This document shows positions 48,954 through 58,255 of a DNA stretch of 64,000 bases, one piece after another. The stretch lies in contig NZ_JARWNX010000058.1 in the NCBI RefSeq assembly GCF_029868385.1, forward strand, positions 62,001 to 126,000, read 5' to 3'. A model generated the notes under the pieces. That model had not been told where the DNA came from. It did not search any database and saw only the letters and a list, made by a program, of their open reading frames with translations. Both the position numbers and the translations under genes were made by a program. The stretch is from Nocardia cyriacigeorgica. GTDB lineage: Bacteria; Actinomycetota; Actinomycetes; Mycobacteriales; Mycobacteriaceae. Each line of letters begins with the position of its first letter. Position 1 is the stretch's first letter.

Positions 48954-51071
48954 ATGGTTTCGCCCGACTCCGCTTCCGCCGCGGCACCGCTCGGTGTCTG
49001 GCCGGGTAGCGCGTATCCGCTGGGCGCGACCTACGACGGGGCGGGGACGAATTTCTCGGTGTTCACCGAGGTCGCCGACGCGGTGCAGTTGTGCCTGGTC
49101 GACAAACACGGCGACGAGACGCGCATCGGGTTGGACGAGGTCGACGGGCATGTCTGGCACGCCTATCTGCCGGGTGTCGGGCCGGGTCAGCGGTACGGGT
49201 TCCGGGTGCACGGGCCCTACGATCCGCAGCGGGGCCTGCGCTGCGATCCGAGCAAACTGCTACTCGATCCGTACGGCAAGGCATTCGATGGCACGTTCGC
49301 CGACCATCCGTCGCTGTACACCTTCGGTCAGGATTCGCTGGGCCACACGATGACCGGTGTGGTGATCAACCCGTTCTTCGACTGGGGTTCCGATCGTCCG
49401 CCGAAACGGCCGTATCACGAGACGGTGATCTACGAGGCGCACGTCAAGGGCATGACCATCACTCACCCTGACGTCCCCGAGGAACTGCGCGGCACCTACG
49501 CGGGCCTGGCGCATCCGGCGATCATCGAGCATCTGCGCGGACTCGGCGTCACCGCGATCGAACTGATGCCGGTGCACCAGTTCCTGCACGACCGTATCCT
49601 GCTCGACCAGGGCCTGCGCAATTATTGGGGCTACAACAGTGTCGGCTATCTGGCCCCGCATCACGAGTACGCGGCGGGCGGCCGGGCCGGTGCGGCGGTG
49701 ACCGAATTCAAGGCGATGGTGCGCGCATTGCACGCCGAGGGCATCGAGGTGATCCTGGACGTGGTGTACAACCACACCGCGGAGGGGAACCATTTCGGGC
49801 CGACCATCGGTTTCCGTGGCATCGACAATGCCGCCTACTACCGCCTGATGGACGACGAGCCCGCGCACTACATGGATTACACCGGCACCGGCAACAGCCT
49901 CAATGTGCGCCATCCGCACACCTTGCAGCTGATCATGGATTCGCTGCGCTACTGGGTGCTGGAGATGCATGTGGACGGTTTCCGCTTCGATCTGGCCGCC
50001 ACCCTGGCGCGCGAACTGCACGATGTGGACCGGTTGTCCACGTTCTTCGATCTGGTGCAGCAGGACCCGGTGGTCAGCCAGGTCAAACTCATCGCCGAAC
50101 CGTGGGATGTGGGTGAGGGCGGCTATCAGGTCGGCAATTTCCCGAGTCTGTGGACCGAATGGAACGGCAAATACCGCGATACCGTCCGCGACTATTGGCG
50201 CGGTGAACATGCGACGCTCGGCGAGTTCGCGTCCCGGTTCACCGGCTCCTCGGATCTGTACGAGGCGACCGGGCGCCGACCGAGCGCCTCGATCAATTTC
50301 ATCACCGCGCACGACGGGTTCACCCTGCGCGATCTGGTGTCCTACAACGACAAGCACAACGAGGCCAATGGCGAAGGCAACCGCGACGGCGAAAGCCACA
50401 ACCGGTCCTGGAACTGCGGTGTGGAAGGCCCAACCGACGATCCTGAGGTGCTCGCCCTGCGGGCACGCCAGTCACGCAATCTGCTCGCCACCCTGATCCT
50501 GAGCCAGGGCACACCGATGCTCGCACACGGTGACGAGATGGGCCGCACCCAGTCCGGCAATAACAATGTCTACTGCCAGGATTCGGAACTGGCGTGGATG
50601 GATTGGTCGCTGGCGCACAAGAACGCCGATCTGCTCGACTTCACCCGCACCGCGATCGCGTTGCGTACCACACATCCGGTGTTCCGCCGACGCCGGTTCC
50701 TGGCGGGCGGCCCGAGCCGCGACACCGGCCATCCGCGCGATATCGCCTGGCTCACGCCCACGGGCGCGGAGATGACCGACGCCGACTGGGACAGCGGTTT
50801 CGGCCGGTCGCTGGCGGTGTTCCTCGACGGTGCGGGCATCCAGGAGCCGGGCCCGCGCGGCGAACGCATCACCGACGATTCGTTCCTGCTGTGTTTCAAC
50901 GCCCACGACAGCGCACTCGATTTCACCCTCCCCGCCCACGATTTCGGCGCCGAATGGTCGGTCGCCCTGGATTGTTCAGCACCCGACGGACGCACCGAGG
51001 CCAGCTATGCCGCGGCGAGCACCGTCACCGTCACCGCCCGTTGTCTGCTCGTCCTCCGCCGCACCGCCTGA
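48954..51071 (+). CDS. glgX: Glycogen debranching enzyme
   Basis: A 705-residue GH13 isoamylase-type debranching enzyme (GlgX/TreX) that hydrolyses alpha-1,6 branches of glycogen. It has an N-terminal CBM48 region (YPLGATYDGAGTNFSVFTE) and the GH13 barrel with VYNHTAEGNH, nucleophile Asp in VDGFRFDLA (about 340), acid Glu in LIAEPWDVG and the third Asp in FITAHDGFTL. ATG 48954 is 7 nt after TAGGGT, with no Shine-Dalgarno, so probably leaderless. It is followed after 11 bp by treY. In mycobacteria treX-treY-treZ make trehalose from glycogen. Confidence 0.95.
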   Translation: MVSPDSASAAAPLGVWPGSAYPLGATYDGAGTNFSVFTEVADAVQLCLVDKHGDETRIGLDEVDGHVWHAYLPGVGPGQRYGFRVHGPYDPQRGLRCDPSKLLLDPYGKAFDGTFADHPSLYTFGQDSLGHTMTGVVINPFFDWGSDRPPKRPYHETVIYEAHVKGMTITHPDVPEELRGTYAGLAHPAIIEHLRGLGVTAIELMPVHQFLHDRILLDQGLRNYWGYNSVGYLAPHHEYAAGGRAGAAVTEFKAMVRALHAEGIEVILDVVYNHTAEGNHFGPTIGFRGIDNAAYYRLMDDEPAHYMDYTGTGNSLNVRHPHTLQLIMDSLRYWVLEMHVDGFRFDLAATLARELHDVDRLSTFFDLVQQDPVVSQVKLIAEPWDVGEGGYQVGNFPSLWTEWNGKYRDTVRDYWRGEHATLGEFASRFTGSSDLYEATGRRPSASINFITAHDGFTLRDLVSYNDKHNEANGEGNRDGESHNRSWNCGVEGPTDDPEVLALRARQSRNLLATLILSQGTPMLAHGDEMGRTQSGNNNVYCQDSELAWMDWSLAHKNADLLDFTRTAIALRTTHPVFRRRRFLAGGPSRDTGHPRDIAWLTPTGAEMTDADWDSGFGRSLAVFLDGAGIQEPGPRGERITDDSFLLCFNAHDSALDFTLPAHDFGAEWSVALDCSAPDGRTEASYAAASTVTVTARCLLVLRRTA

Positions 51072-51082
51072 CCGATACGAAC

Positions 51083-53527
51083 ATGACCGAGAAGAACCTG
51101 ACCGCCACGCATCTCACCGATCCACAGTCCATGCGCCGCCCGGCTCGGGCGACGCCGATCCGCAGCACCTACCGGCTGCAACTCCGTCCGGACGCGCTGA
51201 CCTTCGCCGACGCCGCCGTCATCGCCGAATACCTACAGCAACTGGGCATCTCACATCTGTATCTGTCGCCGGTGATGACCGCCGCGCACGGGTCGACCCA
51301 CGGCTACGACGTCACCGACCCGACCACGGTGTCGGCCGCGCTCGGTGGGCCCGGCGGACTCAAGGCGCTCTCGGACGAGGTGCGCAGCCGCGGGATGGGG
51401 TTGATCATCGATCTGGTCCCCAACCATGTGGGTGTGGGCGATCCGCGGCAGAACGCGTGGTGGTGGGATGTGCTGCGATACGGTCCGGAATCGCAGTACG
51501 CGCACTATTTCGATATCGATTGGAGCCCGGTCAACGGCACGGGCGGGCGGCTGGCGCTGCCGGTATTGCAGAGCGAGAACGATCCGGCGGCGCTGACCGT
51601 CGACCGGTCCGGCCCGGAGCCGATGCTGGCCCTGCACGATCTGCGTTTCCCCATCGCCCCGGACACCGATGGCGACAATGCGCTGCGCATCCACGACAAA
51701 CAGCATTATCGGCTGGTCAGCTGGAAGTCCGGGCTGTGCAGCTATCGCCGGTTCTTCGCGGTGAGTGGGTTGGCGGCGCTGCGGCAGGAGGATCGGGAGG
51801 TTTTCGAGGCCACCCATCGTGAGCTGGCGGCGTGGTGTGAGCACGAGTTGATCGACGGTGTGCGGGTGGATCATCCCGACGGCCTGTCCTATCCCGCGGC
51901 GTATCTGTCGCGGCTGCGCAGTCTGATCGGGCCGCATCGGCTGCTGCTGGTGGAGAAGATCCTGGCCAACCGGGAACCGCTGGACGCGACGCTGCCCATC
52001 GACGGCACCACCGGCTACGACGCGCTCGCCGATGTGGGCGGGGTGCTGATCGATCCGGAGGGTGAGCAGACGCTGACCGAGCTGTCCCAGCATTTCGCCG
52101 GACACGGCAGCGACCGCGCCTGGATCGGCGAGAAGCAGCATCGCATCAAACGCGCTGTCGCCGAGAGCATTCTGGCCCCGGAGATCCGGCGGTTGGTGGC
52201 GGCGATCAAACGCGATGCGGGTGTGAACGGATTCGACGCCTCCGGGATCAGCGATATGGCGTTGACCAACGCGACCATCGAGGTGCTGGCGTTCATGCCG
52301 GTGTACCGGGTGGATTACGCCCCGCTGGCCGGGATGACCGGTGCCGTGGTCGCCGATGTGGAAAAACGCAACAGTGAACTCACCGCACCGCTGTCGGTGC
52401 TGGTGGCGGCGCTGGCCACCGGTGGTGAGGCGGCGGTGCGGTTCAGCCAGGTGGGTGGTGCGATCACCGCGAAGGCCGTCGAGGACACCATGTTCTATCG
52501 GGCGGCGCGGCTGGTGTCGCTCCAGGAGGTGGGCGGCAATCCGGGCCGGTTCGGCTATTCGCTCAACGAGTTCCATCTCGCCAACAGTGAACGCGCGCAA
52601 CGCTGGCCCGCCACCATGACCACGCTGTCCACCCACGACACCAAACGCGGTGAGGATGTGCGCGCCCGCATCGGGGTGCTGTCGCAGGTGGCGACGCGGT
52701 GGGCCCGGTCGGTGGCCTCCTGGCAGGAGCGCACACCCGGCCCCGACGGTGCGACCACGCTGTTCCTGCTCCAGAACATGTTCGGTGTCTGGCCCGCCGA
52801 CGGACGCCCCGCCGCCTCGGTGCCGGGGCTGCGGGATCGGTTGCACCGGTTCGCGGAGAAGGCGGTACGCGAAGCGGGTGAACACAGTTCATGGGAGGAA
52901 CCCGATCCCGAGTTCGAATCCGCGGTGCACACCTGGTTGGACGCGGTGATCGACGGCCCGGTCGGCTCCGCCCTCGGCGATCTGGTGCACGAACTCGCAC
53001 CGCACGCCTGGACCGACGCGCTGTCGCAGAAACTGCTGCAACTGTGCGGGCCCGGCATCCCGGACATCTATCAGGGCTGTGAGCTGTGGGAGGACTCGCT
53101 GGTCGACCCGGACAATCGGCGGCCGGTGGATTTCGCGACCCGCGTCGGCATGCTGCAATCGCTCACCGGCACACCGGGTTTGGATACCACCGGTGCGGCG
53201 AAGATGTGGATCGTGGCCTATGCGCTATGGTTGCGTCGGGAGCGGCCGGACTGTTTCGTCGGCGGCACGTATCTGCCGCTGTTCGCGACCGGTGAGCAGG
53301 CGGGGAAACTGGTGTCGTATGCGCGGGGCCGCACCGGTGAGGCGCCGGAGATCATCGTGGCCGCGACCAGGCACAGCGTGTCATTGGCCGAGTCCGGCTG
53401 GGGTGACACCGTGCTGGATCTGCCGCAGGGCACCTGGACCGACCGGCTCACCGGGCACACCTTCCAGGGGCGGGCCCGGTTGGAGAAGCTGTTCGCCCGG
53501 CTGCCGGTGGCGCTGCTGGTGCGCTGA
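51083..53527 (+). CDS. treY: Malto-oligosyltrehalose synthase
   Basis: An 814-residue GH13 enzyme that converts the reducing-end glucose of maltodextrin into a trehalose unit. Family signs are STYRLQLRPDALTFADAA, YLQQLGISHLYLSPVMTAAHGSTHGYD, LIIDLVPNHVGV, the Asp in IDGVRVDHPDGLSYP, Glu in LLVEKILANRE and Asp in LSTHDTKRGED. C-terminal GIPDIYQGCELWEDSLVDPDNRRPVD is typical. The next gene should be treZ, to release trehalose, but here a convergent DUF2235 gene follows at once. Length is normal. Confidence 0.95.
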   Translation: MTEKNLTATHLTDPQSMRRPARATPIRSTYRLQLRPDALTFADAAVIAEYLQQLGISHLYLSPVMTAAHGSTHGYDVTDPTTVSAALGGPGGLKALSDEVRSRGMGLIIDLVPNHVGVGDPRQNAWWWDVLRYGPESQYAHYFDIDWSPVNGTGGRLALPVLQSENDPAALTVDRSGPEPMLALHDLRFPIAPDTDGDNALRIHDKQHYRLVSWKSGLCSYRRFFAVSGLAALRQEDREVFEATHRELAAWCEHELIDGVRVDHPDGLSYPAAYLSRLRSLIGPHRLLLVEKILANREPLDATLPIDGTTGYDALADVGGVLIDPEGEQTLTELSQHFAGHGSDRAWIGEKQHRIKRAVAESILAPEIRRLVAAIKRDAGVNGFDASGISDMALTNATIEVLAFMPVYRVDYAPLAGMTGAVVADVEKRNSELTAPLSVLVAALATGGEAAVRFSQVGGAITAKAVEDTMFYRAARLVSLQEVGGNPGRFGYSLNEFHLANSERAQRWPATMTTLSTHDTKRGEDVRARIGVLSQVATRWARSVASWQERTPGPDGATTLFLLQNMFGVWPADGRPAASVPGLRDRLHRFAEKAVREAGEHSSWEEPDPEFESAVHTWLDAVIDGPVGSALGDLVHELAPHAWTDALSQKLLQLCGPGIPDIYQGCELWEDSLVDPDNRRPVDFATRVGMLQSLTGTPGLDTTGAAKMWIVAYALWLRRERPDCFVGGTYLPLFATGEQAGKLVSYARGRTGEAPEIIVAATRHSVSLAESGWGDTVLDLPQGTWTDRLTGHTFQGRARLEKLFARLPVALLVR

Positions 53528-53528
53528 C

Positions 53529-53552
53529 GCGCTCAATCGCCCAGTTGAGCGC
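53529..53552. terminator. Terminator shared by treY and the DUF2235 gene
   Basis: GCGCTCAA and TTGAGCGC pair perfectly (8 bp, 8-nt loop), starting 2 bp after the treY stop and overlapping the last codons of the convergent gene. Confidence 0.7.
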
Positions 53553-54672
53553 TCACCGGGACGGTCTTCTCGATCAGTTCCTCCGGGAACATCCCGCCCA
53601 GATCCTCCTGCCAGCGGCTCAGGTTGGCGGGGCGGTAGTCGTCGTTCTGGGTGCAGGATGCCAGCCGGATGCCGATATCGTCGGCGATGCCGAGTTTGCG
53701 CCAGGAATCCCAGTGGAACCGTCGACTGCGCGGATTGCGCAGCGTGCGCAGCAGATTCAGGATGCGGTAGCCGATACCGAGCGAATCGTGGCGCGCCATG
53801 TGGTCGGCGCCGCCGCAGCGTTCGGACAGGTTCTCCAGGCGGTCGCGGTCGAACACCAGACCCACCGATTCGGCCTCGGCCACCATCCAGCGCAGCGTGA
53901 TGTCCGACAGTCCGCATTCGGTGTAGCCGCCGCCGATATCGCTGTGCACGCCTTCGAACCACACCTGCTTGACCCGTTGGAAACCCCTGCGGTACTTCAC
54001 GTTCGGCTCCACCGGAACCTCCCACAGGCAGGGTTCGAAATTGCGGCGCCGTTCGTCGATGGCCAACGCCTGCCGTGCGCAGTGCACGTTCGTGCCCAAC
54101 CGGACGTCGTGGAACTTGTGCCGCAGCGACGTCAGCCCCGGCACGCCGAGCGCACCGACGGTGTCGAAGACGCCGAGGAAATCGATCTTCGCCGGACCCG
54201 GATGGCAGTTCTCGCGCCGGAAATCCTCCCACTGCGCCGGGATGACCCCCTCGGGCGGCACCGGCTGCTTGTGGATGGCAAGGGCCTGCGGATACTTGCC
54301 GTCGATCATGGCTTCCGGCGTCATGATGCCGATCCGGCCGATCAGCCCGGCCAGGCTGCGGGCGGTGTAGGCACCGCGGCTGAAACCGAAGATGAAGATC
54401 TGATCGCCCGGTTCCCAGTTCAGCGCCAGATGCCAGTAGGCGGCCGACAGGTTCGCCTCCAGCCCCAAGCCGAACGCGCCGCCCATCAACCGGTCGGCGA
54501 GGAAGCCGCGCGCACCGGGACCGGATACGTAGGTCACCCACTGCTGCACCGGTTCGCCGCGCTCGTCGGGCGCGCTGTACCGGATGGTCTGCGCGATCTT
54601 GATGATGTTGGATACCGTCGTGCTGGACTCGGCCTTCCAGGTGCCGTCGCAGCACACCACAAGACGTTTCAT
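53533..54672 (-). CDS. DUF2235 (Tle1-like) alpha/beta hydrolase
   Basis: A 379-residue protein of the DUF2235 family, which includes type VI lipase effectors (Tle1) but also many non-effector cytosolic members. Signs are KRLVVCCDGTWKAES at the N-terminus, GFSRGAYTARSLAGLIGRIG with the nucleophile Ser (about 121), FLGVFDTVGALGVPG (acid region) and VKQVWFEGVHSDIGGGY with the catalytic His. No signal peptide or membrane helix is seen, and there are no T6SS genes. The ATG at 54672 is internal to a longer, Arg/Gly-rich frame. It may be a phospholipase or esterase acting in the cell. Confidence 0.85.
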   Translation of the reverse strand: MKRLVVCCDGTWKAESSTTVSNIIKIAQTIRYSAPDERGEPVQQWVTYVSGPGARGFLADRLMGGAFGLGLEANLSAAYWHLALNWEPGDQIFIFGFSRGAYTARSLAGLIGRIGIMTPEAMIDGKYPQALAIHKQPVPPEGVIPAQWEDFRRENCHPGPAKIDFLGVFDTVGALGVPGLTSLRHKFHDVRLGTNVHCARQALAIDERRRNFEPCLWEVPVEPNVKYRRGFQRVKQVWFEGVHSDIGGGYTECGLSDITLRWMVAEAESVGLVFDRDRLENLSERCGGADHMARHDSLGIGYRILNLLRTLRNPRSRRFHWDSWRKLGIADDIGIRLASCTQNDDYRPANLSRWQEDLGGMFPEELIEKTVPVSAQLGD

Positions 54673-55033
54673 AACCCCGATCCTCCCGCCGCACCCCGCT
54701 CCGGGACCCGCGTACTCCACTACCCGAATATTCGTTCCCGCCCCCGGGACCGTTAATCGCCCGATTACTCGCTCCACCGTAACCACCTGAGGCGACAGCC
54801 GTCTCACATTTCCGAAGACCGTCGGGCCGCCGGATACGCGCGGATGCCGCGCTACAGCGATGTACGCCGAGTTGCGCGCCGACTACCGGCGTGGCAACGC
54901 ACCGTAGAGGCATTCAGCCACCGCCCCGAACGTCGCCGAGCCACCGGGGACCGATGGCCGAGGCGAGCGATGTGACGGGCGTACCACTGCCGTGCGTTCC
55001 GGCCGGTTCCGGCAGCCGATATCGGATCGCCGG
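54673..55033. other. 361-bp region with no supported gene
   Basis: It lies between the DUF2235 start and the MFS stop. The DUF2235 promoter probably lies at its left edge (an A/T-richer patch at 54715-54780). Frames in the right half are Arg-rich and lack domains. Confidence 0.4.
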
Positions 55034-56260
55034 TCAGCATTGCAGCGACGCCGCGTCTCGGCGCTCCGATCGAGGCCGGAGGCTGATCGCGGCATCGCGC
55101 CGGGTGATGCGGGCCAGTCCCCACACGACCAGTGCGGTGAAAGAGAAGGCAGCGCCGAGCGCGCAGGAGATGGGCCAGCCCCAGATGCTGTAGGCCCACG
55201 TGGTGGTGATCGCACCGAGAGCGGAGCCGAGGGAGTAGAAGGCCATGTACGCACCGATGACGCTGCTGGCGCGGTCCGGGTGGGCCGTGGTCAGCAGGTG
55301 CTGGTTGGCGACATGCACTGCCTGGACGGCGAAGTCGAGCAGGACGATGCCGACGATGAGCAGCCACAGCGTCGTTTCGGTGCGGGCGATGAGCAGCCAG
55401 GTGACGGTGAGCAGAGCCAGTGCGTAGCCGGTGATCGTCTGTGCGCGACCGGAGTCGGCCCAGCGTCCCGCGCGGGCGGCGCCCAATATACCGGCCAAGC
55501 CCACCAGGCCGAACAGGCCGATCTGTGTCGTGCCGAAACTCCACGGCTCGGCGCCGAGGACGAGAGCGAGTCCGCTCCAGAGGGTTCCGAAGGACGCGAA
55601 GAGGAACAAGGCGATCAGGCCGCGGCTCAGAAACAGGCGATCGGTACGCACGAGCCGCCACATCGACGCCAGCACCTGCCCGTACCGAGCGCCGGGAGTT
55701 CCGCTGTGAGAGTCGAGCATCGTGGGGACGGTGAGGGCCAGCGCCACGCACAGCACCGCGAGCAGCGCGTACACCGACCGCCAGCCGACCGTGTCACCCA
55801 ACGCACCGGCGACGACTCGCACGCCGAGGATTCCGACCACCACACCGGAAGTGACCGCACCGATATTGCGGCCACGCTCACCAGGTGCGGAGACAGCGGC
55901 AACGTAGGCGACGGTCACCTGAACGACCACCGCGAACAGTCCCGCGAGCGCCGCCCCTACCATCGCGAGGACACCGTTCGGCGCGGCGGCCACGATCGCG
56001 GCTCCCACGCCGGTGAGTACCAGATGCACGGTGATGAGCCTGCGACGATTCAGCACGTCGCCGAGCGGCACCAACAGGATCAGGCCGACGAAGTAGCCGA
56101 TTTGCCCAGCAGCGACCAACCCACCGAGCGACTCGCTGGTCAGCCCCAGGTCAGCGCCCGCCGCCGCCAGCACCGGCTGAATCGCATAGACCGTCGACAC
56201 CGCCACCGCGCACACCAGCGCCAGCACTGCTCGCTGGCACCGGGTTACTCCCGTGACCAC
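55034..56260 (-). CDS. MFS exporter (divergent to HxlR regulator)
   Basis: A 408-residue, 12-helix MFS protein resembling sugar-efflux or arabinose-permease-type (AraJ/YnfM-like) exporters. The loop 2-3 motif is VPLGDVLNRRRLITVH. N-terminal VYAIQPVLAAAGADLGLTSESLGGLVAAGQIGYFVGLILL matches the family start. GTG 56260 has GGGAGG 6 nt upstream, so the longer frame is rejected. It is divergent from an HxlR regulator across an inverted repeat; the gene pair probably forms a substrate-induced efflux unit. Confidence 0.87.
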   Translation of the reverse strand: MVTGVTRCQRAVLALVCAVAVSTVYAIQPVLAAAGADLGLTSESLGGLVAAGQIGYFVGLILLVPLGDVLNRRRLITVHLVLTGVGAAIVAAAPNGVLAMVGAALAGLFAVVVQVTVAYVAAVSAPGERGRNIGAVTSGVVVGILGVRVVAGALGDTVGWRSVYALLAVLCVALALTVPTMLDSHSGTPGARYGQVLASMWRLVRTDRLFLSRGLIALFLFASFGTLWSGLALVLGAEPWSFGTTQIGLFGLVGLAGILGAARAGRWADSGRAQTITGYALALLTVTWLLIARTETTLWLLIVGIVLLDFAVQAVHVANQHLLTTAHPDRASSVIGAYMAFYSLGSALGAITTTWAYSIWGWPISCALGAAFSFTALVVWGLARITRRDAAISLRPRSERRDAASLQC

Positions 56261-56284
56261 CAGACCTCCCAATAAGTAGCAAAA

Positions 56285-56319
56285 TGAAACCATTTGGAGA
56301 GTAGGGCATAATGGTTTCA
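56285..56319. promoter_or_regulatory. HxlR-type operator between MFS and regulator
   Basis: TGAAACCATT (56285-56294) and AATGGTTTCA (56310-56319) are a perfect 10-bp inverted repeat with a 15-bp spacer, between the divergent genes. The local A/T richness marks overlapping promoters. Confidence 0.8.
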
Positions 56320-56345
56320 AATCGCAACCAATTGGGAGGAGTGCC

Positions 56346-56819
56346 ATGCCGACGCCGCTCGGCTCCGGCCGCGAGTGGACCGATCCCACCTGCCCCGTCG
56401 CACGCACCGTCGACCTCATGGGAGACCGGTGGAGTCTGTTGATCGTGCGCGACGCCATGGATGGCGCGGCGAGCTTCACCGACTTCCAGCAGCGGCTCGG
56501 GATCGCCCGCAATATCCTCACCGACCGGCTGCGCAGGCTCGTCGACCACGGCATCCTCACCACGACCACCACCGGCGGTAAACGGCACCGCTACGAACTC
56601 ACCGCGGCGGGCCGGGACCTGTTCACCCTCGTCGTGGCCTTGCGCCAGTGGGGCGAACGCCACGCCTTCGCCGCCGACGAACCCCATTCCGTCCTCGTGG
56701 GCCGCGATGGCGGCGCGATCGCCCCGCTACGCCCCGAAAATCTCGGCGGCGAGATCGTCACCGCGGCGACAACCCGCGTCCGGAAGGTGGGCGAACCGGA
56801 CGCATCGGGAGATCACTGA
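56346..56819 (+). CDS. HxlR-family regulator
   Basis: A 157-residue HxlR winged-helix regulator with the hallmark CPVARTVDLMGDRWSLLIVRDAM (about 16-38; the single conserved Cys is the redox- or electrophile-sensing residue in many members). It then reads FTDFQQRLGIARNILTDRLRRLVDHGILTT and the wing GGKRHRYELTAAGRDL. Start ATG 56346 follows GGGAGGAG. It is divergent from the MFS exporter and likely controls it. Confidence 0.9.
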   Translation: MPTPLGSGREWTDPTCPVARTVDLMGDRWSLLIVRDAMDGAASFTDFQQRLGIARNILTDRLRRLVDHGILTTTTTGGKRHRYELTAAGRDLFTLVVALRQWGERHAFAADEPHSVLVGRDGGAIAPLRPENLGGEIVTAATTRVRKVGEPDASGDH

Positions 56820-56863
56820 TCCGTGAGAAGTAGTGGGGCCATGGCTGATACGGTGCCGGAGGT

Positions 56864-57994
56864 TCATCCGCACAGGGCATGGGTGAGCACAGCACCGATA
56901 TCGACGGGGGCGGGCGTGCCGGTGTAGGAGTAGGTGACCGATCGGCCTGCCGCGGTCGCACCGGAGATCGTGGAGAAGCCGCGGACGTCGCCGGTATGGC
57001 CGACATATCGTGCACCGCAAGGTAGTTCGAAGTATCCGATACCGAGGCCGTAGGAGATGCCGTCGCCGTTGCCCATATCGATTCCGTCGAGCATCTGCCG
57101 CAGTTGGGTCGGCGGCAACACCTCACCGGCCAGTAGCGCGGTGAAGAATCGGTTCAGGTCGGCGCCGGTGCTCACCAGCGCGCCCGATGTCCACGGCACC
57201 GACGGTTCCATGCTCGTCTCGTCGAGCGCGGCGCCGTCGACGGTGGTGTAGCCGGTCGGATGCGGTTCGCGCAGACCGGTTTCCCCGGTGGCGGGCAGGT
57301 AGGTGTCCGCCAGGCCCAGCGGAGTGAGGATGCGGTCGCGCAGCTCGTCGGTGTAGCGGTTCCCGGTCACCGCCTCGATCAACATACCGATGACGATGTA
57401 GTTGATATTGGCGTACTCGAAGCGGGCGCCGGGCGCGAACCGCGCGGGCTGCCGCAAGGCGAGCCCGATCACCTCCACCGGCGTAGTGGTGATCCCGTCC
57501 ACCGCCGCCCGATGCTCGTTCATCTCCGGCGCGACGACCGGCTCGGGCAGACCACTGCGATGGCTCAGGATCTGGCGGACCGTGATGGCGCGCCCGTCCA
57601 CGCCATCGCCGGTGAGCAGACCGGGCAGATACGTGTCGATCGACCGGTCCAGATCGATCCGCCCTTCGGCCGCCAGCTGCAACACGATCGCAGCGGTGAA
57701 CGTCTTGGTGACGCTACCGACCCGAACATGCTGCGGCGGATCGGCCGGAATCGGTTCACCCGCACCGATATCAGCGAGACCGGCAGTCACGACCGTGGTG
57801 GAGTCACCCTCGGTGAGCGTCGCCATGGCCCCGACGGCTCCCGCCCGCACCATCGCCTCGAGGTCACCCCGCACCGTGTCCACGCGAGCCTCACCGACCT
57901 CGGCCACCGAAGTGGACTCGACCGAACTCGTCGTACATGCCGACAGGACCACCGCAGCCGTGCAGACCGCCAGAGCAAGAACTCGCATACGCAT
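56864..57994 (-). CDS. Class C beta-lactamase-like serine hydrolase lipoprotein
   Basis: A 376-residue serine hydrolase of the beta-lactamase/D,D-carboxypeptidase fold. The lipobox is VVLSAC (Cys about 20). Active-site motifs are SVTK (about 94-97), YANIN (Tyr-x-Asn) and HTG in place of KTG (YVGHTGDVRG), the pattern of esterases and D-aminopeptidase-like members rather than true lactamases. It sits outside the membrane. Start is ATG 57994 or 57988; the frame upstream is nonsense-like. Substrate unknown. Confidence 0.85.
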   Translation of the reverse strand: MRMRVLALAVCTAAVVLSACTTSSVESTSVAEVGEARVDTVRGDLEAMVRAGAVGAMATLTEGDSTTVVTAGLADIGAGEPIPADPPQHVRVGSVTKTFTAAIVLQLAAEGRIDLDRSIDTYLPGLLTGDGVDGRAITVRQILSHRSGLPEPVVAPEMNEHRAAVDGITTTPVEVIGLALRQPARFAPGARFEYANINYIVIGMLIEAVTGNRYTDELRDRILTPLGLADTYLPATGETGLREPHPTGYTTVDGAALDETSMEPSVPWTSGALVSTGADLNRFFTALLAGEVLPPTQLRQMLDGIDMGNGDGISYGLGIGYFELPCGARYVGHTGDVRGFSTISGATAAGRSVTYSYTGTPAPVDIGAVLTHALCG

Positions 57995-58189
57995 GACCCG
58001 ACGGTAGAAACCCCCGACCCACACCCACATCGCACCGCAGTACCGCACGACCTCACACCGCAGTATCAGATCCCGCAGCCGCCCCCGCATTGTCGATACC
58101 CCTGAGCAGTGGCATTCCAAGCTGCGGTGACACACCCTTCCTCCCACTGCCACCAGGACGTCGATACGTCGAGGTGCGATCCGATATCG

Positions 58190-58227
58190 CCGGAAATCCG
58201 GTCGGCGGGGGCCGACCGGATTTCCGG
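58190..58227. terminator. Long perfect hairpin downstream of the membrane/NTF2 operon
   Basis: CCGGAAATCCGGTCGGC and GCCGACCGGATTTCCGG are a perfect 17-bp stem with a GGGG loop, 28 bp after the stop of the membrane-protein gene, read leftwards. It is the most stable simple hairpin in the window. Confidence 0.85.
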
Positions 58228-58255
58228 TATTCGATTGCGCTTCAGACATTTTTGC

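Noticed and set aside
53533..54672. Type VI secretion effector Tle1
   Set aside because: No T6SS genes or effector signals are in the window, and the DUF2235 family is widespread without T6SS.
56864..57994. Classical beta-lactamase resistance gene
   Set aside because: The KTG box is HTG and the third motif context is that of esterase or carboxypeptidase-like relatives.
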